NCBI RefSeq assembly: GCF_020618775.1
Contig: NZ_JAESVB010000012.1
Coordinates: 44,642-108,641, forward strand
From: Acidisoma silvae
Lineage (GTDB): Bacteria; Pseudomonadota; Alphaproteobacteria; Acetobacterales; Acetobacteraceae
Length of the DNA: 64,000 nucleotides
Reading direction: 5' to 3'
Part shown: one piece after another, positions 28,506 to 36,969 of the stretch
Layout: each line of letters opens with the position of its first letter
Position numbering within the stretch: the stretch's first letter is position 1
Notes under the pieces: model-generated
What the model was told of the DNA's origin: nothing
The model's input: only the letters and a program-made list of their open reading frames with translations
Databases searched by the model: none
Made by a program: the position numbers and the translations under genes

Positions 28506-29417
28506 ATGGCCCTTGCTACCTTTAATTTTGCGCCCGAGGGAAATCTCTCTCGGTATCTTCAAGAAATCCGCAAGTATCCGATGCTGACGGCCGAGGAAGA
28601 GCTGAGCCTGTCCAAGGCCTGGCGGGACCAGACCGACCATGCATCGGCGCATAAGCTTGTCACCTCGCATCTTCGTCTCGTGGCCAAGATCGCCATGGGC
28701 TATCGCGGCTACGGCCTCCCGGTCGGCGAGCTGATCAGCGAAGGCAATGTCGGCATGATGCAGGCGGTGAAGCGCTTCGATCCGGATCGCGGCTTCCGCC
28801 TGGCCACCTACGCTATGTGGTGGATCCGCGCGGCAATTCAGGAATACATCCTGCATAGCTGGTCCCTGGTGAAGATGGGCACCACCGCTGCCCAGAAGAA
28901 GCTCTTCTTCAATCTGCGCCGGCTGAAGGGCCAGATGCAGGCCATTGAGGACGGCGACCTGCGCCCCGAACACGTGACGGAAATCGCTCGCGTGCTCGAT
29001 GTGCCGGAGCAGGACGTCATCAACATGAACCGCCGTCTCTCGGCGCCGGATAACAGCCTGAACGCGCCGGTTCGCGCCGATAGCGAAGGCGAGTGGCAGG
29101 ATTGGCTGGTCGATGACAGCGACAGCCAGGAAGACATGCTGGCCGAGCGCGAGGAACTGACCGACCGCAAGGCTCTGCTTGCCAATGCGCTGAAGACGCT
29201 GAACGAGCGCGAGCGGCATATCCTGATCGAACGCCGCCTGAAGGATGAGGCGACGACGCTGGAAGACCTCTCGCAGCGCTATCGCATCTCCCGCGAGCGG
29301 GTACGCCAGATCGAGGTGCGCGCCTTCGAGAAGCTGCAAAAGTCGATGAAGACGCAGATCTCGGATCGTCGCCAGCAGATCACGAAGGATGTCGAAGTCG
29401 CGCGTATCGCGGCCTAA
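28506..29417 (+). CDS. rpoH: RNA polymerase heat-shock sigma factor RpoH
   Basis: 303-residue sigma-32. Region 2 is clear (NVGMMQAVKRFDPDRGFRLA and TYAMWWIRAAIQEYIL), as is region 4.2 (ISRERVRQIEVRAFEKLQ). The RpoH box QKKLFFNLRR, which sets heat-shock sigma factors apart from the housekeeping sigma, is exact. It directs transcription of chaperone and protease genes. In alphaproteobacteria its level is set by DnaK/DnaJ and FtsH. Ends in a strong terminator shared with the convergent MFS gene. Confidence 0.98.
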   Translation: MALATFNFAPEGNLSRYLQEIRKYPMLTAEEELSLSKAWRDQTDHASAHKLVTSHLRLVAKIAMGYRGYGLPVGELISEGNVGMMQAVKRFDPDRGFRLATYAMWWIRAAIQEYILHSWSLVKMGTTAAQKKLFFNLRRLKGQMQAIEDGDLRPEHVTEIARVLDVPEQDVINMNRRLSAPDNSLNAPVRADSEGEWQDWLVDDSDSQEDMLAEREELTDRKALLANALKTLNERERHILIERRLKDEATTLEDLSQRYRISRERVRQIEVRAFEKLQKSMKTQISDRRQQITKDVEVARIAA

Positions 29418-29438
29418 CGGCTCCCGCCAGACCAACTG

Positions 29439-29472
29439 AAAGGGCCGCTCCCGCGAGGGGGCGGCCCTTTTC
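29439..29472. terminator. Bidirectional terminator between rpoH and the MFS gene
   Basis: Stem AAAGGGCCGCTCCC, loop GCGA, stem GGGGGCGGCCCTTTT with one mismatch. A run of T follows on the plus strand. It lies between convergent genes and can stop transcription from both. Confidence 0.88.
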
Positions 29473-29487
29473 TTATGGGGCCGGCTT

Positions 29488-30708
29488 TCAGATGTCGCTG
29501 ATGGCGGCGGCGGCACCGGCGCTGCGCTGGAGGGCGCGACGATCCTGCCGGCGCTGCTGCATCCGCCGCTCCAGCCGCATGGCGATCAGGATGGTGCAGA
29601 GCGCGGCCAGGCTGAGGCCGGACCCGAGCCAGGGCAAAGCGCGATAGGATATGCCGGCCGACACCACGATGCCGCCGAACAGCGCGCCCATGGCATTGCC
29701 GAGATTGAAGGCGCTCTGGTTGAGGGTCGACGCCAGGCTCGGCGCCGCGCGCGCCTGGTCCACCACCCGCATCTGCAAAGGCGAGCAGACGCCGAAGGCC
29801 AGCGCACCCCAGATCACCATGGTAATTACGGCCGGGATGGGGCTGACGCTGGTCCAGGTGAACAGCGCCTGCACCACGATCAGCGCGCAGAGCATGACGA
29901 CGATCGCCATCATCAGCCGCCAGTCCGCCGCCTTGCCGCCGGCCAGATTGCCGAGCGTGATGCCGACGCCGAACAGCAGCAGCGCGATGCTGACGCCATG
30001 GGGGGAGATGCCGGTGACATGCTCCAGAAGCGGGGTGATATAGGTAAAGACCGAGAACAGGGCGGCTGAACACAGCGTGCTGGTGGCCATGGCCAGCTGC
30101 ACCTGCGGATGGACGATGGCCAGCAGCTCGCGCTTCAGCTTCATGCGCCGGCCCTGGCGCACGGCCGGCACCCAGATGAACAGCGCGACGAAGGCGACGG
30201 CGCCGATGACGCAGACCGCCCAGAAGGTCATGCGCCAGCCATAGGCCTGGCCCAGCAGGGTGCCGAGCGGCACGCCCAGCACATTGGCCAGCGTCAGACC
30301 CGAGAACATGAGCGAAATCGCCAGCGCGCGCTGGTGCTTAGGCACCACCTCGGCGGCGACGATGGCGCCGATGCCGAAAAAGGCGCCATGGGCCAGCGCG
30401 GTGAAGATGCGCGCGGCCATCAGCGTGTCATAGCCGCCGGCCAGAGCGCAGAGCCCGTTGCCCAGGATGAAGATGACCATCAGCGTCAGCAGGGATTGGC
30501 GGCGGGGAAAGCGGCTCATCAGCACGGCCATGACCGGCGAGCCGATGGTGACGGACAGCGCATAGCCGGAGACAAGCTGGCCCGCCTGCGGAATGGAGAC
30601 GCCAAGGCTGCGCCCGATCTCGGGCAGCAGGCCCATGATGACGAATTCCGTGGTGCCGATGCCGAAGGCGGCAGCGGCCAGCGCCAAAAGGGCGGGGGAT
30701 AGTTTCAA
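29488..30708 (-). CDS. MFS transporter, DHA1 (AraJ/YdhP-like) family
   Basis: 406-residue transporter with about 12 membrane segments. The N-terminal signature GTTEFVIMGLLPEIGRSLGVS and the loop motif MSRFPRRQSLL are those of DHA1 drug or sugar exporters such as AraJ and YdhP. The start codon is probably TTG at 30708 (TTG AAA CTA TCC), as no ATG fits the family N-terminus. Substrate unknown; arabinose-polymer or drug export are typical for relatives. It shares a terminator with rpoH. Confidence 0.9.
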   Translation of the reverse strand: MKLSPALLALAAAAFGIGTTEFVIMGLLPEIGRSLGVSIPQAGQLVSGYALSVTIGSPVMAVLMSRFPRRQSLLTLMVIFILGNGLCALAGGYDTLMAARIFTALAHGAFFGIGAIVAAEVVPKHQRALAISLMFSGLTLANVLGVPLGTLLGQAYGWRMTFWAVCVIGAVAFVALFIWVPAVRQGRRMKLKRELLAIVHPQVQLAMATSTLCSAALFSVFTYITPLLEHVTGISPHGVSIALLLFGVGITLGNLAGGKAADWRLMMAIVVMLCALIVVQALFTWTSVSPIPAVITMVIWGALAFGVCSPLQMRVVDQARAAPSLASTLNQSAFNLGNAMGALFGGIVVSAGISYRALPWLGSGLSLAALCTILIAMRLERRMQQRRQDRRALQRSAGAAAAISDI

Positions 30709-30813
30709 GGGAAGGCTCCGGGGGCGGTATGACCTTCACCTAGCGCGGCTTGATGGCCAGATCGAGGCGTTTTGTGCGGTTGCGAACGGAAATGCCGCGC
30801 GTGAGACCGTGCG

Positions 30814-31176
30814 TTAAACGAGGGCCGCCAAAATGATCGTTCGATCTCGGTCTGAAATTCTGTGTGATCTGCGCACCGCCGCGACGATGGCGGGCAAAAC
30901 CTGACGATCGAGAAACATCGGCGCATGCTGGTGCGAGCGTGACTGATCGACAACGTAGTCGTCGAACTCAAGTGGACCGCCACATTCAACGAAGGAGTCA
31001 TGATGCAGAAACGCATTGGCGCGGGAGGTGACAGGCACGCCCACCGGCCATTTATCCTCGGAATTAATCCTGAAAAAGATGCCGTCCGCAGGGGCGACAC
31101 ATACCATCATCTTCGGCCCGGGCGGCTTGATGAAATCGTCCAAAATCCAGATCACTTCGAGAAGCGCTGCCGGCAT
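30814..31176 (-). CDS. Putative toxin paired with a Panacea antitoxin
   Basis: 120-residue protein that I cannot place in a named family. It starts MPAALLEVIWILDDFIKPPG and has a hydrophobic strand (KMMVCVAPADGIFFRIN), then HHDSFVECGGPLEFDDYVV and a helical C-terminus (RQVLPAIVAAVRRSH). The DSFVECG segment faintly recalls PemK/MazF-type SH3-barrel growth inhibitors, but this is weak. The ATG at 31176 is 5 bases downstream of the Panacea gene; a TTG at 31185 would overlap its stop. Small size and tight coupling to a Panacea protein are the reasons for calling it a toxin. The activity is inferred. Confidence 0.6.
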   Translation of the reverse strand: MPAALLEVIWILDDFIKPPGPKMMVCVAPADGIFFRINSEDKWPVGVPVTSRANAFLHHDSFVECGGPLEFDDYVVDQSRSHQHAPMFLDRQVLPAIVAAVRRSHRISDRDRTIILAALV

Positions 31177-31181
31177 AGCCG

Positions 31182-31724
31182 TCAAAGCCGCATGAAGGGT
31201 GCCATTTCCGACAATTCGGCGATTTGACCTGCCCGGCCGGGTGTCTCGTCCAGCATATCCTCGTACCGCATCACACCAAGGTCAGCCGCTTGCCAATCCG
31301 CTCCATGGGTCGCCGCTGTCCGCCCGTTGAACGATAGCGATTTGGCATAGGCCAGGGCGTCTTCGAGGGCTGCGAGATCCTGCTCGGACAGTGCCCCGGT
31401 GTCCGGCTGGCAATTGCTGTCGAGCGAAAGGCGATAGCCTTTTAGCTGCCAGGGAAATTGCGGCAGACCCAACTCGGCGAGCCACAAGGGTTCACCCTTA
31501 GCCATTTCATAGATTTCGAGAGGAACCGGGCCGAATTTCATGGCGCGATAGGTGGCCCCGAAGATCGGTCGGCCCTCGGAATTCAAAAGGGCCTTGTCCG
31601 CGAAATAGCAGGTTTTGAGCATCGTATGCAGATCAAGCGGCTGGCTTTGGCAGACCATCCAATGAATGGCTGCAAGTGCCTTGTCTGCTGCGAATTTGAA
31701 GCGGATGACGCGACGGGTTGTCAT
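31182..31724 (-). CDS. Panacea (SocA-like, DUF4065) antitoxin
   Basis: 180-residue protein with the Panacea domain, known in SocA of Caulobacter and in many PanAT toxin-antitoxin pairs that neutralise unrelated toxins. Signature segments are ALAAIHWMVCQSQPLDLHTM, LKTCYFADKALLNSEGRPIF and GATYRAMKFGPVPLEIYEM. The rest is helical (LSEQDLAALEDALAYAKSL). It is first in a two-gene unit, upstream of a small unknown gene, which is one of the usual antitoxin-first orders. In known systems the antitoxin binds its toxin directly or, for SocA, acts as a ClpXP adaptor for it. Confidence 0.9.
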   Translation of the reverse strand: MTTRRVIRFKFAADKALAAIHWMVCQSQPLDLHTMLKTCYFADKALLNSEGRPIFGATYRAMKFGPVPLEIYEMAKGEPLWLAELGLPQFPWQLKGYRLSLDSNCQPDTGALSEQDLAALEDALAYAKSLSFNGRTAATHGADWQAADLGVMRYEDMLDETPGRAGQIAELSEMAPFMRL

Positions 31725-31811
31725 TGCGACCGATTACTTTCCACGGATCAGCATAGTCGGTGATGCCGCCGATGCAAGTTGGGTGTTGTGAGGCCTCGCC
31801 GGGACTGGGCC

Positions 31812-33206
31812 TCAGCCCTGACGTGCCGCCCGCAGCTTCAGGCTGGCGCAGGCGGCCAGCACGCCGGCGAAGGTCGCCACCGCGAAACAGGCGATGCCGG
31901 CCCGCACCAGCGTCGCCTGCGGCACGCCTTCCGCGAGGCCGGCCGCATTGGCGGCAATGCCGCCGAGTGCCGCGCCGATGGCCAGACCGGCCGAGAGCAC
32001 CGAGGGCAGCATGGCGGATGCTCGGTCGCGGTCGGCGGCTTCCGATCCGGTCATGATGACCTGGCTCAGCAGGCCCCAGCAGAGGCCGTTGCCGGTGCCG
32101 ACCAGCGCCTGACCGACCAGGATAATCCACAGACTTTCATGGCTCATGCCGATCCAGCCCAAGGCGAGACCGGCTGCCAAGCTGCATGGCCCGAGCCACA
32201 CGCCGCGTTCCGTCCATCCTGCGGGCAGGCGGCTGACCAGCAGGCCCATGCCGCCCCAAAAGGCGACCATGACCGAGCCGAGCACGCTGGCCGTCAGCGG
32301 GTCATAGCCCCAGACGCGCTCGATCAGCAGAATGATATAGGTGCCGGGGCCGGTATGGGCAGCGGGCAGCAGCAGTACCACCCAGAAGGCGAGGCCGGCC
32401 GGCTTGCGGAAGGAAAAGGCGCCCTGCGGCAGCAGCCGGTTGGGCGCGGCCAGATCGCTGCGCGCCACCAGAAACAGAACCAGCATGGCGGCGATCAGGC
32501 TGGCGATGCGTGGATAGACACCCGGCTCGATGGCGGCGAAGGACAGAAGCAGAATGCCGCAGCCCACGCCGGCCACGCGCAGAACCGGAATGGGATGATG
32601 CGCCTCGTCCCGATGCCCGCCCTCTGGGATCACGCGCCAGACCAGCGCCATGAACAGCAGAATGGGCGGAATTTCGACCAGAAAGGCCGCGCGCCAGGAA
32701 ATCGCCTGGGTCAGAAACCCGCCGATGATAGGACCGGCCAGCGAGCCCACGGCCCAGATCATGGCCTCGACCCCGAAAATCGCCGGGATCATCAGCGGCG
32801 GGAAAACCTCCGGGATCAGCATATAGGTCACGCTGGAGACGGTGCCTTCCCCCAGGCCTTGCAGCACGCGCCCGCCCAGCAGCGTCCAGATATTGGGCGC
32901 GAAGCCGCAGGCGAAGGAGCCGAGCAGATAGGCGAGGCCGGCGCATTGCAGCGTGGCCCCGGTCCCCAGCCGCCATTTCAGCGGAGACGCCACGATGCCC
33001 GCGACGATGGCGGCGATGAGATAGAAGGTCAGGCTCCAGCTCATCAGCGTGAGATGGCCGAGTTCCTGCACGGCCGAGGGCATGCAGGCCGAGACCAGGA
33101 AGGCCGCGAAGGCGTACAGGGCCGAGCCCAGGCTGAAGGTCGCCAGATAGGCGCCATAGGGGCGCGCGAAAAGGCTTCTCCAGGAAACGGAAACGTGGGC
33201 GCTCAT
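31812..33206 (-). CDS. MFS transporter, DHA2-like (EmrB/14-TMS) family
   Basis: 464-residue membrane protein with about 14 helices. The motif C-like segment GSLAGPIIGGFLTQAISWRAAF, with its Gly/Pro-rich helix 5 pattern, marks drug:proton antiporters. The antiporter-type helix 4 is GRVLQGLGEGTVSSVTYMLI. The start is the ATG at 33206. It precedes the Panacea pair on the same strand after an 87-base gap. No dedicated regulator is adjacent. Substrate unknown. Confidence 0.9.
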   Translation of the reverse strand: MSAHVSVSWRSLFARPYGAYLATFSLGSALYAFAAFLVSACMPSAVQELGHLTLMSWSLTFYLIAAIVAGIVASPLKWRLGTGATLQCAGLAYLLGSFACGFAPNIWTLLGGRVLQGLGEGTVSSVTYMLIPEVFPPLMIPAIFGVEAMIWAVGSLAGPIIGGFLTQAISWRAAFLVEIPPILLFMALVWRVIPEGGHRDEAHHPIPVLRVAGVGCGILLLSFAAIEPGVYPRIASLIAAMLVLFLVARSDLAAPNRLLPQGAFSFRKPAGLAFWVVLLLPAAHTGPGTYIILLIERVWGYDPLTASVLGSVMVAFWGGMGLLVSRLPAGWTERGVWLGPCSLAAGLALGWIGMSHESLWIILVGQALVGTGNGLCWGLLSQVIMTGSEAADRDRASAMLPSVLSAGLAIGAALGGIAANAAGLAEGVPQATLVRAGIACFAVATFAGVLAACASLKLRAARQG

Positions 33207-33228
33207 GGCATGGGAACCGCTTCGCGCC

Positions 33229-33717
33229 TCAGGCCTTGGTGCCGGCAGGGCGCTTGCGGCGCGGCAGCCGGCCCTTCGGCATCAGCCCCGGCCAATCCAC
33301 CACATGATGCTCCAAAGGCCCGGCATCGCGTTCATTGATGATACGCCCCGCCGCCGAAACGCCGGAGGATATGACGGTCATCGGGTCGCCGCTGACGAGC
33401 GGATGCCAGGCCGGCAAATCGCGGCCTTCTTCCAGCAGCCGATAGGCGCATGAGGGCGGCAGCCAGTCTATCTCGCGCAGCACGCTGGGCGTCAGCTGCA
33501 CGCAGTCCGGCACCTTGGCGAAGCGATTCGCGTAATCGGTGCAGTGACAGTCCTGGGTATTCAGCAGCCGGCAGGAGACATTGGTGAAGGACAGTTCGTC
33601 CGTGTCCTCGTCGCGCAGCTTATGCAGGCAGCAGCGCCCGCAGCCGTCGCAAAGCGATTCCCATTCCCCCTGGGTCATCTCATCAAGGGTCTTGGTTTTC
33701 CAGAAGGGCGCGGTCAT
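33229..33717 (-). CDS. YcgN family cysteine-cluster protein (UPF0260)
   Basis: 162-residue protein of the YcgN/UPF0260 group within the CxxxCxxC (YkgJ) zinc or iron cluster superfamily. The N-terminal cluster CDGCGRCC is at residues 23-30, and further cysteines are in [14 protein letters not shown] and [17 protein letters not shown] and [20 protein letters not shown] are characteristic blocks of the family. Function is unknown; a metal-cluster role is inferred from the cysteines. It ends 22 bases before the DHA2 transporter and begins 26 bases after cdd. Confidence 0.9.
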   Translation of the reverse strand: MTAPFWKTKTLDEMTQGEWESLCDGCGRCCLHKLRDEDTDELSFTNVSCRLLNTQDCHCTDYANRFAKVPDCVQLTPSVLREIDWLPPSCAYRLLEEGRDLPAWHPLVSGDPMTVISSGVSAAGRIINERDAGPLEHHVVDWPGLMPKGRLPRRKRPAGTKA

Positions 33718-33743
33718 GCGCCCTCTATATCAGATCGCCCGCG

Positions 33744-34619
33744 TCACGAGGACTGCGCCGGCTGCCAGGGCAAAGTCTCAAGCAATGCGCCGGGCGCAAT
33801 GATCGATAAAAGCTGTGCGGTTCCCGCAAAATGGTCGAAACCCGCGCCGGGAACGGCACCGAGGATCGCGGATTCGATCTCTTCGTAATCATGCCCATTG
33901 GCGACCAGATTGATCAGCGCGGCCTGAGCCGGTGGCAGGCCCGGATTATAGGCCGCGTTTTCGATGGCGCTCCCGGTGATCAGCGTGCCGTCGCGCAACC
34001 GCAGCAGCAGTGCGGACGGGCAACCGGAATAGGGCGTATGCGCGCACTCGCCAGCCCGGATCAGCGCTTTCAGACCCAAACCATCGGCGTCCAGCCCTTT
34101 GTCTTCGGTGACGGCAAGGCTGTGGCGCCGATCAGGCCCGGCCGGGCTTTCGCCCAGATCGGAGGGGCCGAAGCGGAAGGGCAGAAGCTCGGATAGGCTC
34201 TGCCGGTCGCCGCCGGGATCGAGGACCAGAAGCGTCTCATTGCCGGCGAATTCGTTCATGAATTGGCGGCAATGGCCGCAGGGCCGGGCGGAGACCGCGA
34301 TGCGCGCCAGGGTGACGCCCATTGTATGGGCGCGGCTGAACAGGAACTGCTCGGCATGGATGGTCTCGCCCGATCCCACGCCCGGAAATTCGACATTCGC
34401 ACCGAAAATGAGATCGCCGGTTCCGGCCGCCAGCCCCACGGCGCCCACATGAAAGCGGGAAATCGGCGGCCGGGCCAAGTCCTGCGCCAAAGGCAGCAAA
34501 GCCAGCATCAGCGCGTCGGTATCGGCCATGCCGGTCGCGGCCAGCAGAGCCGGCACGGCCTTGCCCGGCAGGACATGGCCGGGCCCGATCGCGGCGCGCA
34601 GCGCGTTGGCCGCCATCAT
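33744..34619 (-). CDS. cdd: Cytidine deaminase (homodimeric, E. coli type)
   Basis: 291 residues, the length of the two-domain dimeric cytidine deaminase. The catalytic half holds the zinc-binding motifs HAEQF (with the catalytic Glu) and PCGHCRQFMNEF. The C-terminal non-catalytic domain repeats the fold. It deaminates cytidine and deoxycytidine to uridine forms in pyrimidine salvage. The ATG at 34619 shares one base with the stop of pqiC (TGATG), so it is the fourth gene of the pqiABC-cdd unit. That is an odd metabolic partner for a lipid-transport operon. Confidence 0.92.
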   Translation of the reverse strand: MMAANALRAAIGPGHVLPGKAVPALLAATGMADTDALMLALLPLAQDLARPPISRFHVGAVGLAAGTGDLIFGANVEFPGVGSGETIHAEQFLFSRAHTMGVTLARIAVSARPCGHCRQFMNEFAGNETLLVLDPGGDRQSLSELLPFRFGPSDLGESPAGPDRRHSLAVTEDKGLDADGLGLKALIRAGECAHTPYSGCPSALLLRLRDGTLITGSAIENAAYNPGLPPAQAALINLVANGHDYEEIESAILGAVPGAGFDHFAGTAQLLSIIAPGALLETLPWQPAQSS

Positions 34620-35245
34620 CAGCCGCCGGCGCTGGCGGCGGGCGGATGCGTCGCCCAGGTCTGCACCGCGAAATCGGCGATATCGTCCGCCGCCTGTCCC
34701 CAGAGCCTGCTCATGGTCGCGACGATCGCGGCCACGGCCGGGCCGCCGGCCGGCGCCTGATGGCTGAAGCCGCGGGTGGAGAGCAGGGTCATGGTATTGC
34801 CGTCGCGCAGGCCGGCCTGGATTTGCAGGACCATCTGCCCGTCGGTATCCGGGTCGAAGCGCAGGACGTTGATCTCGACCAGCAGATCGGCATTGGCGCC
34901 GATCGAACCGCCCGCCCCGATCACGGTGCTGCCTTGCAGGCGCGCCGTCAGGTCTTGGACCATGGAATCCTGCAACATGCTGGCGAAGGAATCGGCCCAT
35001 ATATCGTTGCTATGGATATCGAGCCTGAAGTCCTGCGCGCTCTTCACGATGCCGGTGCGGTCCAGATAGCCCGGAATGCTGATGGACCGCACTTCGATCT
35101 GCCTCGGGCCGCCCGTTCTGGCCGTGCCGGGCACGAAACCGATGCGGTAGTAGTTGGGGTCGGCCGAGGCGCAGCCGCTAAGGCCGAGCGCGACCGGCGC
35201 CGCGCCCAAGACGAGTGCCAGAAACTGTCGGCGGGGAGGCATCAT
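34619..35245 (-). CDS. pqiC: PqiC-like outer-membrane lipoprotein (ABC-type transport auxiliary)
   Basis: 208-residue lipoprotein with a lipobox LSGC (residues 22-25) after a short signal sequence (MMPPRRQFLALVLGAAPVAL). The mature part is the DUF330/PqiC fold (YYRIGFVPG..., IEVRSISIPGYLDRTGIV). PqiC anchors PqiB in the outer membrane, completing a trans-envelope lipid tunnel. It overlaps pqiB by 4 bases and cdd by 1 base. Confidence 0.9.
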   Translation of the reverse strand: MMPPRRQFLALVLGAAPVALGLSGCASADPNYYRIGFVPGTARTGGPRQIEVRSISIPGYLDRTGIVKSAQDFRLDIHSNDIWADSFASMLQDSMVQDLTARLQGSTVIGAGGSIGANADLLVEINVLRFDPDTDGQMVLQIQAGLRDGNTMTLLSTRGFSHQAPAGGPAVAAIVATMSRLWGQAADDIADFAVQTWATHPPAASAGG

Positions 35246-36969
35246 TGTCCACCTGTCGCATGGCCGGTGCGGCCGAGAAGAAGGGCTTCCGGATGGCGGT
35301 CCAGGTAATCGGCCAATTCCTTGACGGAGCGCAGCGCGTCATTCGCCTGCGCCATGACCTGACCCAGATTGCGGGAGAAGTCGGAATTGCCGCCATAGCT
35401 GCGGCTGAGCTGTGCCACCGTCTGGTTGGCATTGCGCAGCGTCGCATTCAGGTTCTGCGTCATCACCGGCAACTGCTTCAGCGTCGGCTGCAAGCCCTTG
35501 TTGGTATTGTCCACCAGCGTCTGCACGCTTTGCAGCGTGGTCGACAGCGATGCGATGGCTTTCTTCACGTCCTGGCTGCCCAAAGTGCCATTGGCGGTCT
35601 TCAGCAGATTGTTCAGGTTCTGGCCGATTTCGCTGAAGGGAATGGCCGAAAGCTTGGCGGTGATGGTGGAAAGCGCCGTCAGCGGGTCGCCGCTGCCGTC
35701 GGAATTGGGCAGCAGGATGGCGTCACCCTCGCGCGTCAGCTGCACATGCGGTGAGTTCGGCTCGATCGTCAGCGCCAGTTCCTTCTGGCCGGTGATGAAA
35801 TTGCTGCTGGCGATGGAGATGCGCAGCCCGGCATCGACCATGTGTTGCAGCACCACCAGCGGGTCCAGGTTCTTGGGGAAGTCGGAATCCGTGAAGACGC
35901 GCTCGGGCTGTAGTTCCAGCGCCACCCGCACGCGGGCCTTGCCGGTATTAGGATCGATGAGCAGCTTCACGCCCGTGACCTCGCCCACCTGCATGCCGAA
36001 GATCGTGAGCGGCGTGCCACGCCCGACACCGGCGACGGAGGCCTGGAAATAGGCGACGGCCGGCACTTTGTGGGAATAGCCGGCGGAATCCGCGTCTTCC
36101 TTGCTGGCGAAGAGGCGGAAGGTCGCGTTGCCGGGGCTGGGATTATCGTTAATGGCGTTCGGCGGCAGGTCATAGGTCACGCCGCCGGCCAGCAGCGCTT
36201 CCAGGCTCTGCACCTCGACATGAAAGCCGCCGTTCTGGAAGCCGAGCGACAGGCCCGAGGAATTCCAGAAATGGCTCTGCGGCTTGACCAGCTTATTATA
36301 GGGCGCGCGGATGAAGATATTGATCGTCACCGGCCCGATGCCGTCGCCCAGGTCGTAGCCCAGCACTTCGCCCACGACGACGTCGCGATAGAAGACCGGC
36401 GATCCGCTGGAAATGGAGCCGATGCTGTCGGCCCGCAGCACATAGGTGCTGCCGGGCACGTCGGACCGCACGCCGGGCGGCTCTTCCAGCCCTTTGTAAT
36501 GGGTCTCGTAATGGCCGCCCTTGGCACCCGGGTCGATGCCGATGAAGGCGCCGGAGACGAGCGTGTCGAGGCCCGAGAGATTGGTCACCGAGAAGCGCGG
36601 CCGCACCACCCAGAAGCGGGCATGGCTGGTCAGGAAGCGCGTGCCGAGATTGTTCATGCGCACGCGCACCACGACATGCTCATTATCCGGGCTGAGGTCG
36701 ATGCTTTCCACCGTGCCGAGCGCCACGGCCTTGTATTTGATCTGGGTCTGGCCCGCCGCCAGGCCCTGGGCGGTATTGAAGGTGATGGTGACCAGCGGCC
36801 CCTGCTCGATGATCGTGCGATAGCCGAGATAGATCGCGATCACCGCCGCCAGGATCGGGATGATCCAGACGAAGGAGAAGTGGCGCCGGCGGATATGAAC
36901 GGGCGGTGGCGGCATGGCCGGTTGCGCCGGCTGGCCGTCGACGCGCGGCGGGTGGTCAGGGTCGGTCAT
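35242..36969 (-). CDS. pqiB: PqiB-like MCE-domain protein
   Basis: 575-residue periplasm-spanning protein. One N-terminal membrane helix (FVWIIPILAAVIAIYLGY) is followed by three MCE/MlaD domains (beginning PLVTITFNTAQGLAAGQTQI, then about residues 160 and 290) and a long helical C-terminal region (ITAKLSAIPFSEIGQNLNNL). In E. coli PqiB forms a hexameric needle that moves lipids between membranes. The start ATG at 36969 overlaps pqiA by 4 bases, and its stop overlaps pqiC. Confidence 0.93.
   Translation of the reverse strand: MTDPDHPPRVDGQPAQPAMPPPPVHIRRRHFSFVWIIPILAAVIAIYLGYRTIIEQGPLVTITFNTAQGLAAGQTQIKYKAVALGTVESIDLSPDNEHVVVRVRMNNLGTRFLTSHARFWVVRPRFSVTNLSGLDTLVSGAFIGIDPGAKGGHYETHYKGLEEPPGVRSDVPGSTYVLRADSIGSISSGSPVFYRDVVVGEVLGYDLGDGIGPVTINIFIRAPYNKLVKPQSHFWNSSGLSLGFQNGGFHVEVQSLEALLAGGVTYDLPPNAINDNPSPGNATFRLFASKEDADSAGYSHKVPAVAYFQASVAGVGRGTPLTIFGMQVGEVTGVKLLIDPNTGKARVRVALELQPERVFTDSDFPKNLDPLVVLQHMVDAGLRISIASSNFITGQKELALTIEPNSPHVQLTREGDAILLPNSDGSGDPLTALSTITAKLSAIPFSEIGQNLNNLLKTANGTLGSQDVKKAIASLSTTLQSVQTLVDNTNKGLQPTLKQLPVMTQNLNATLRNANQTVAQLSRSYGGNSDFSRNLGQVMAQANDALRSVKELADYLDRHPEALLLGRTGHATGGQ

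Noticed and set aside
31779..33338. Plus-strand frame opposite the DHA2 transporter
   Set aside because: Antisense shadow rich in His, Gln and Arg, with no recognisable domain.
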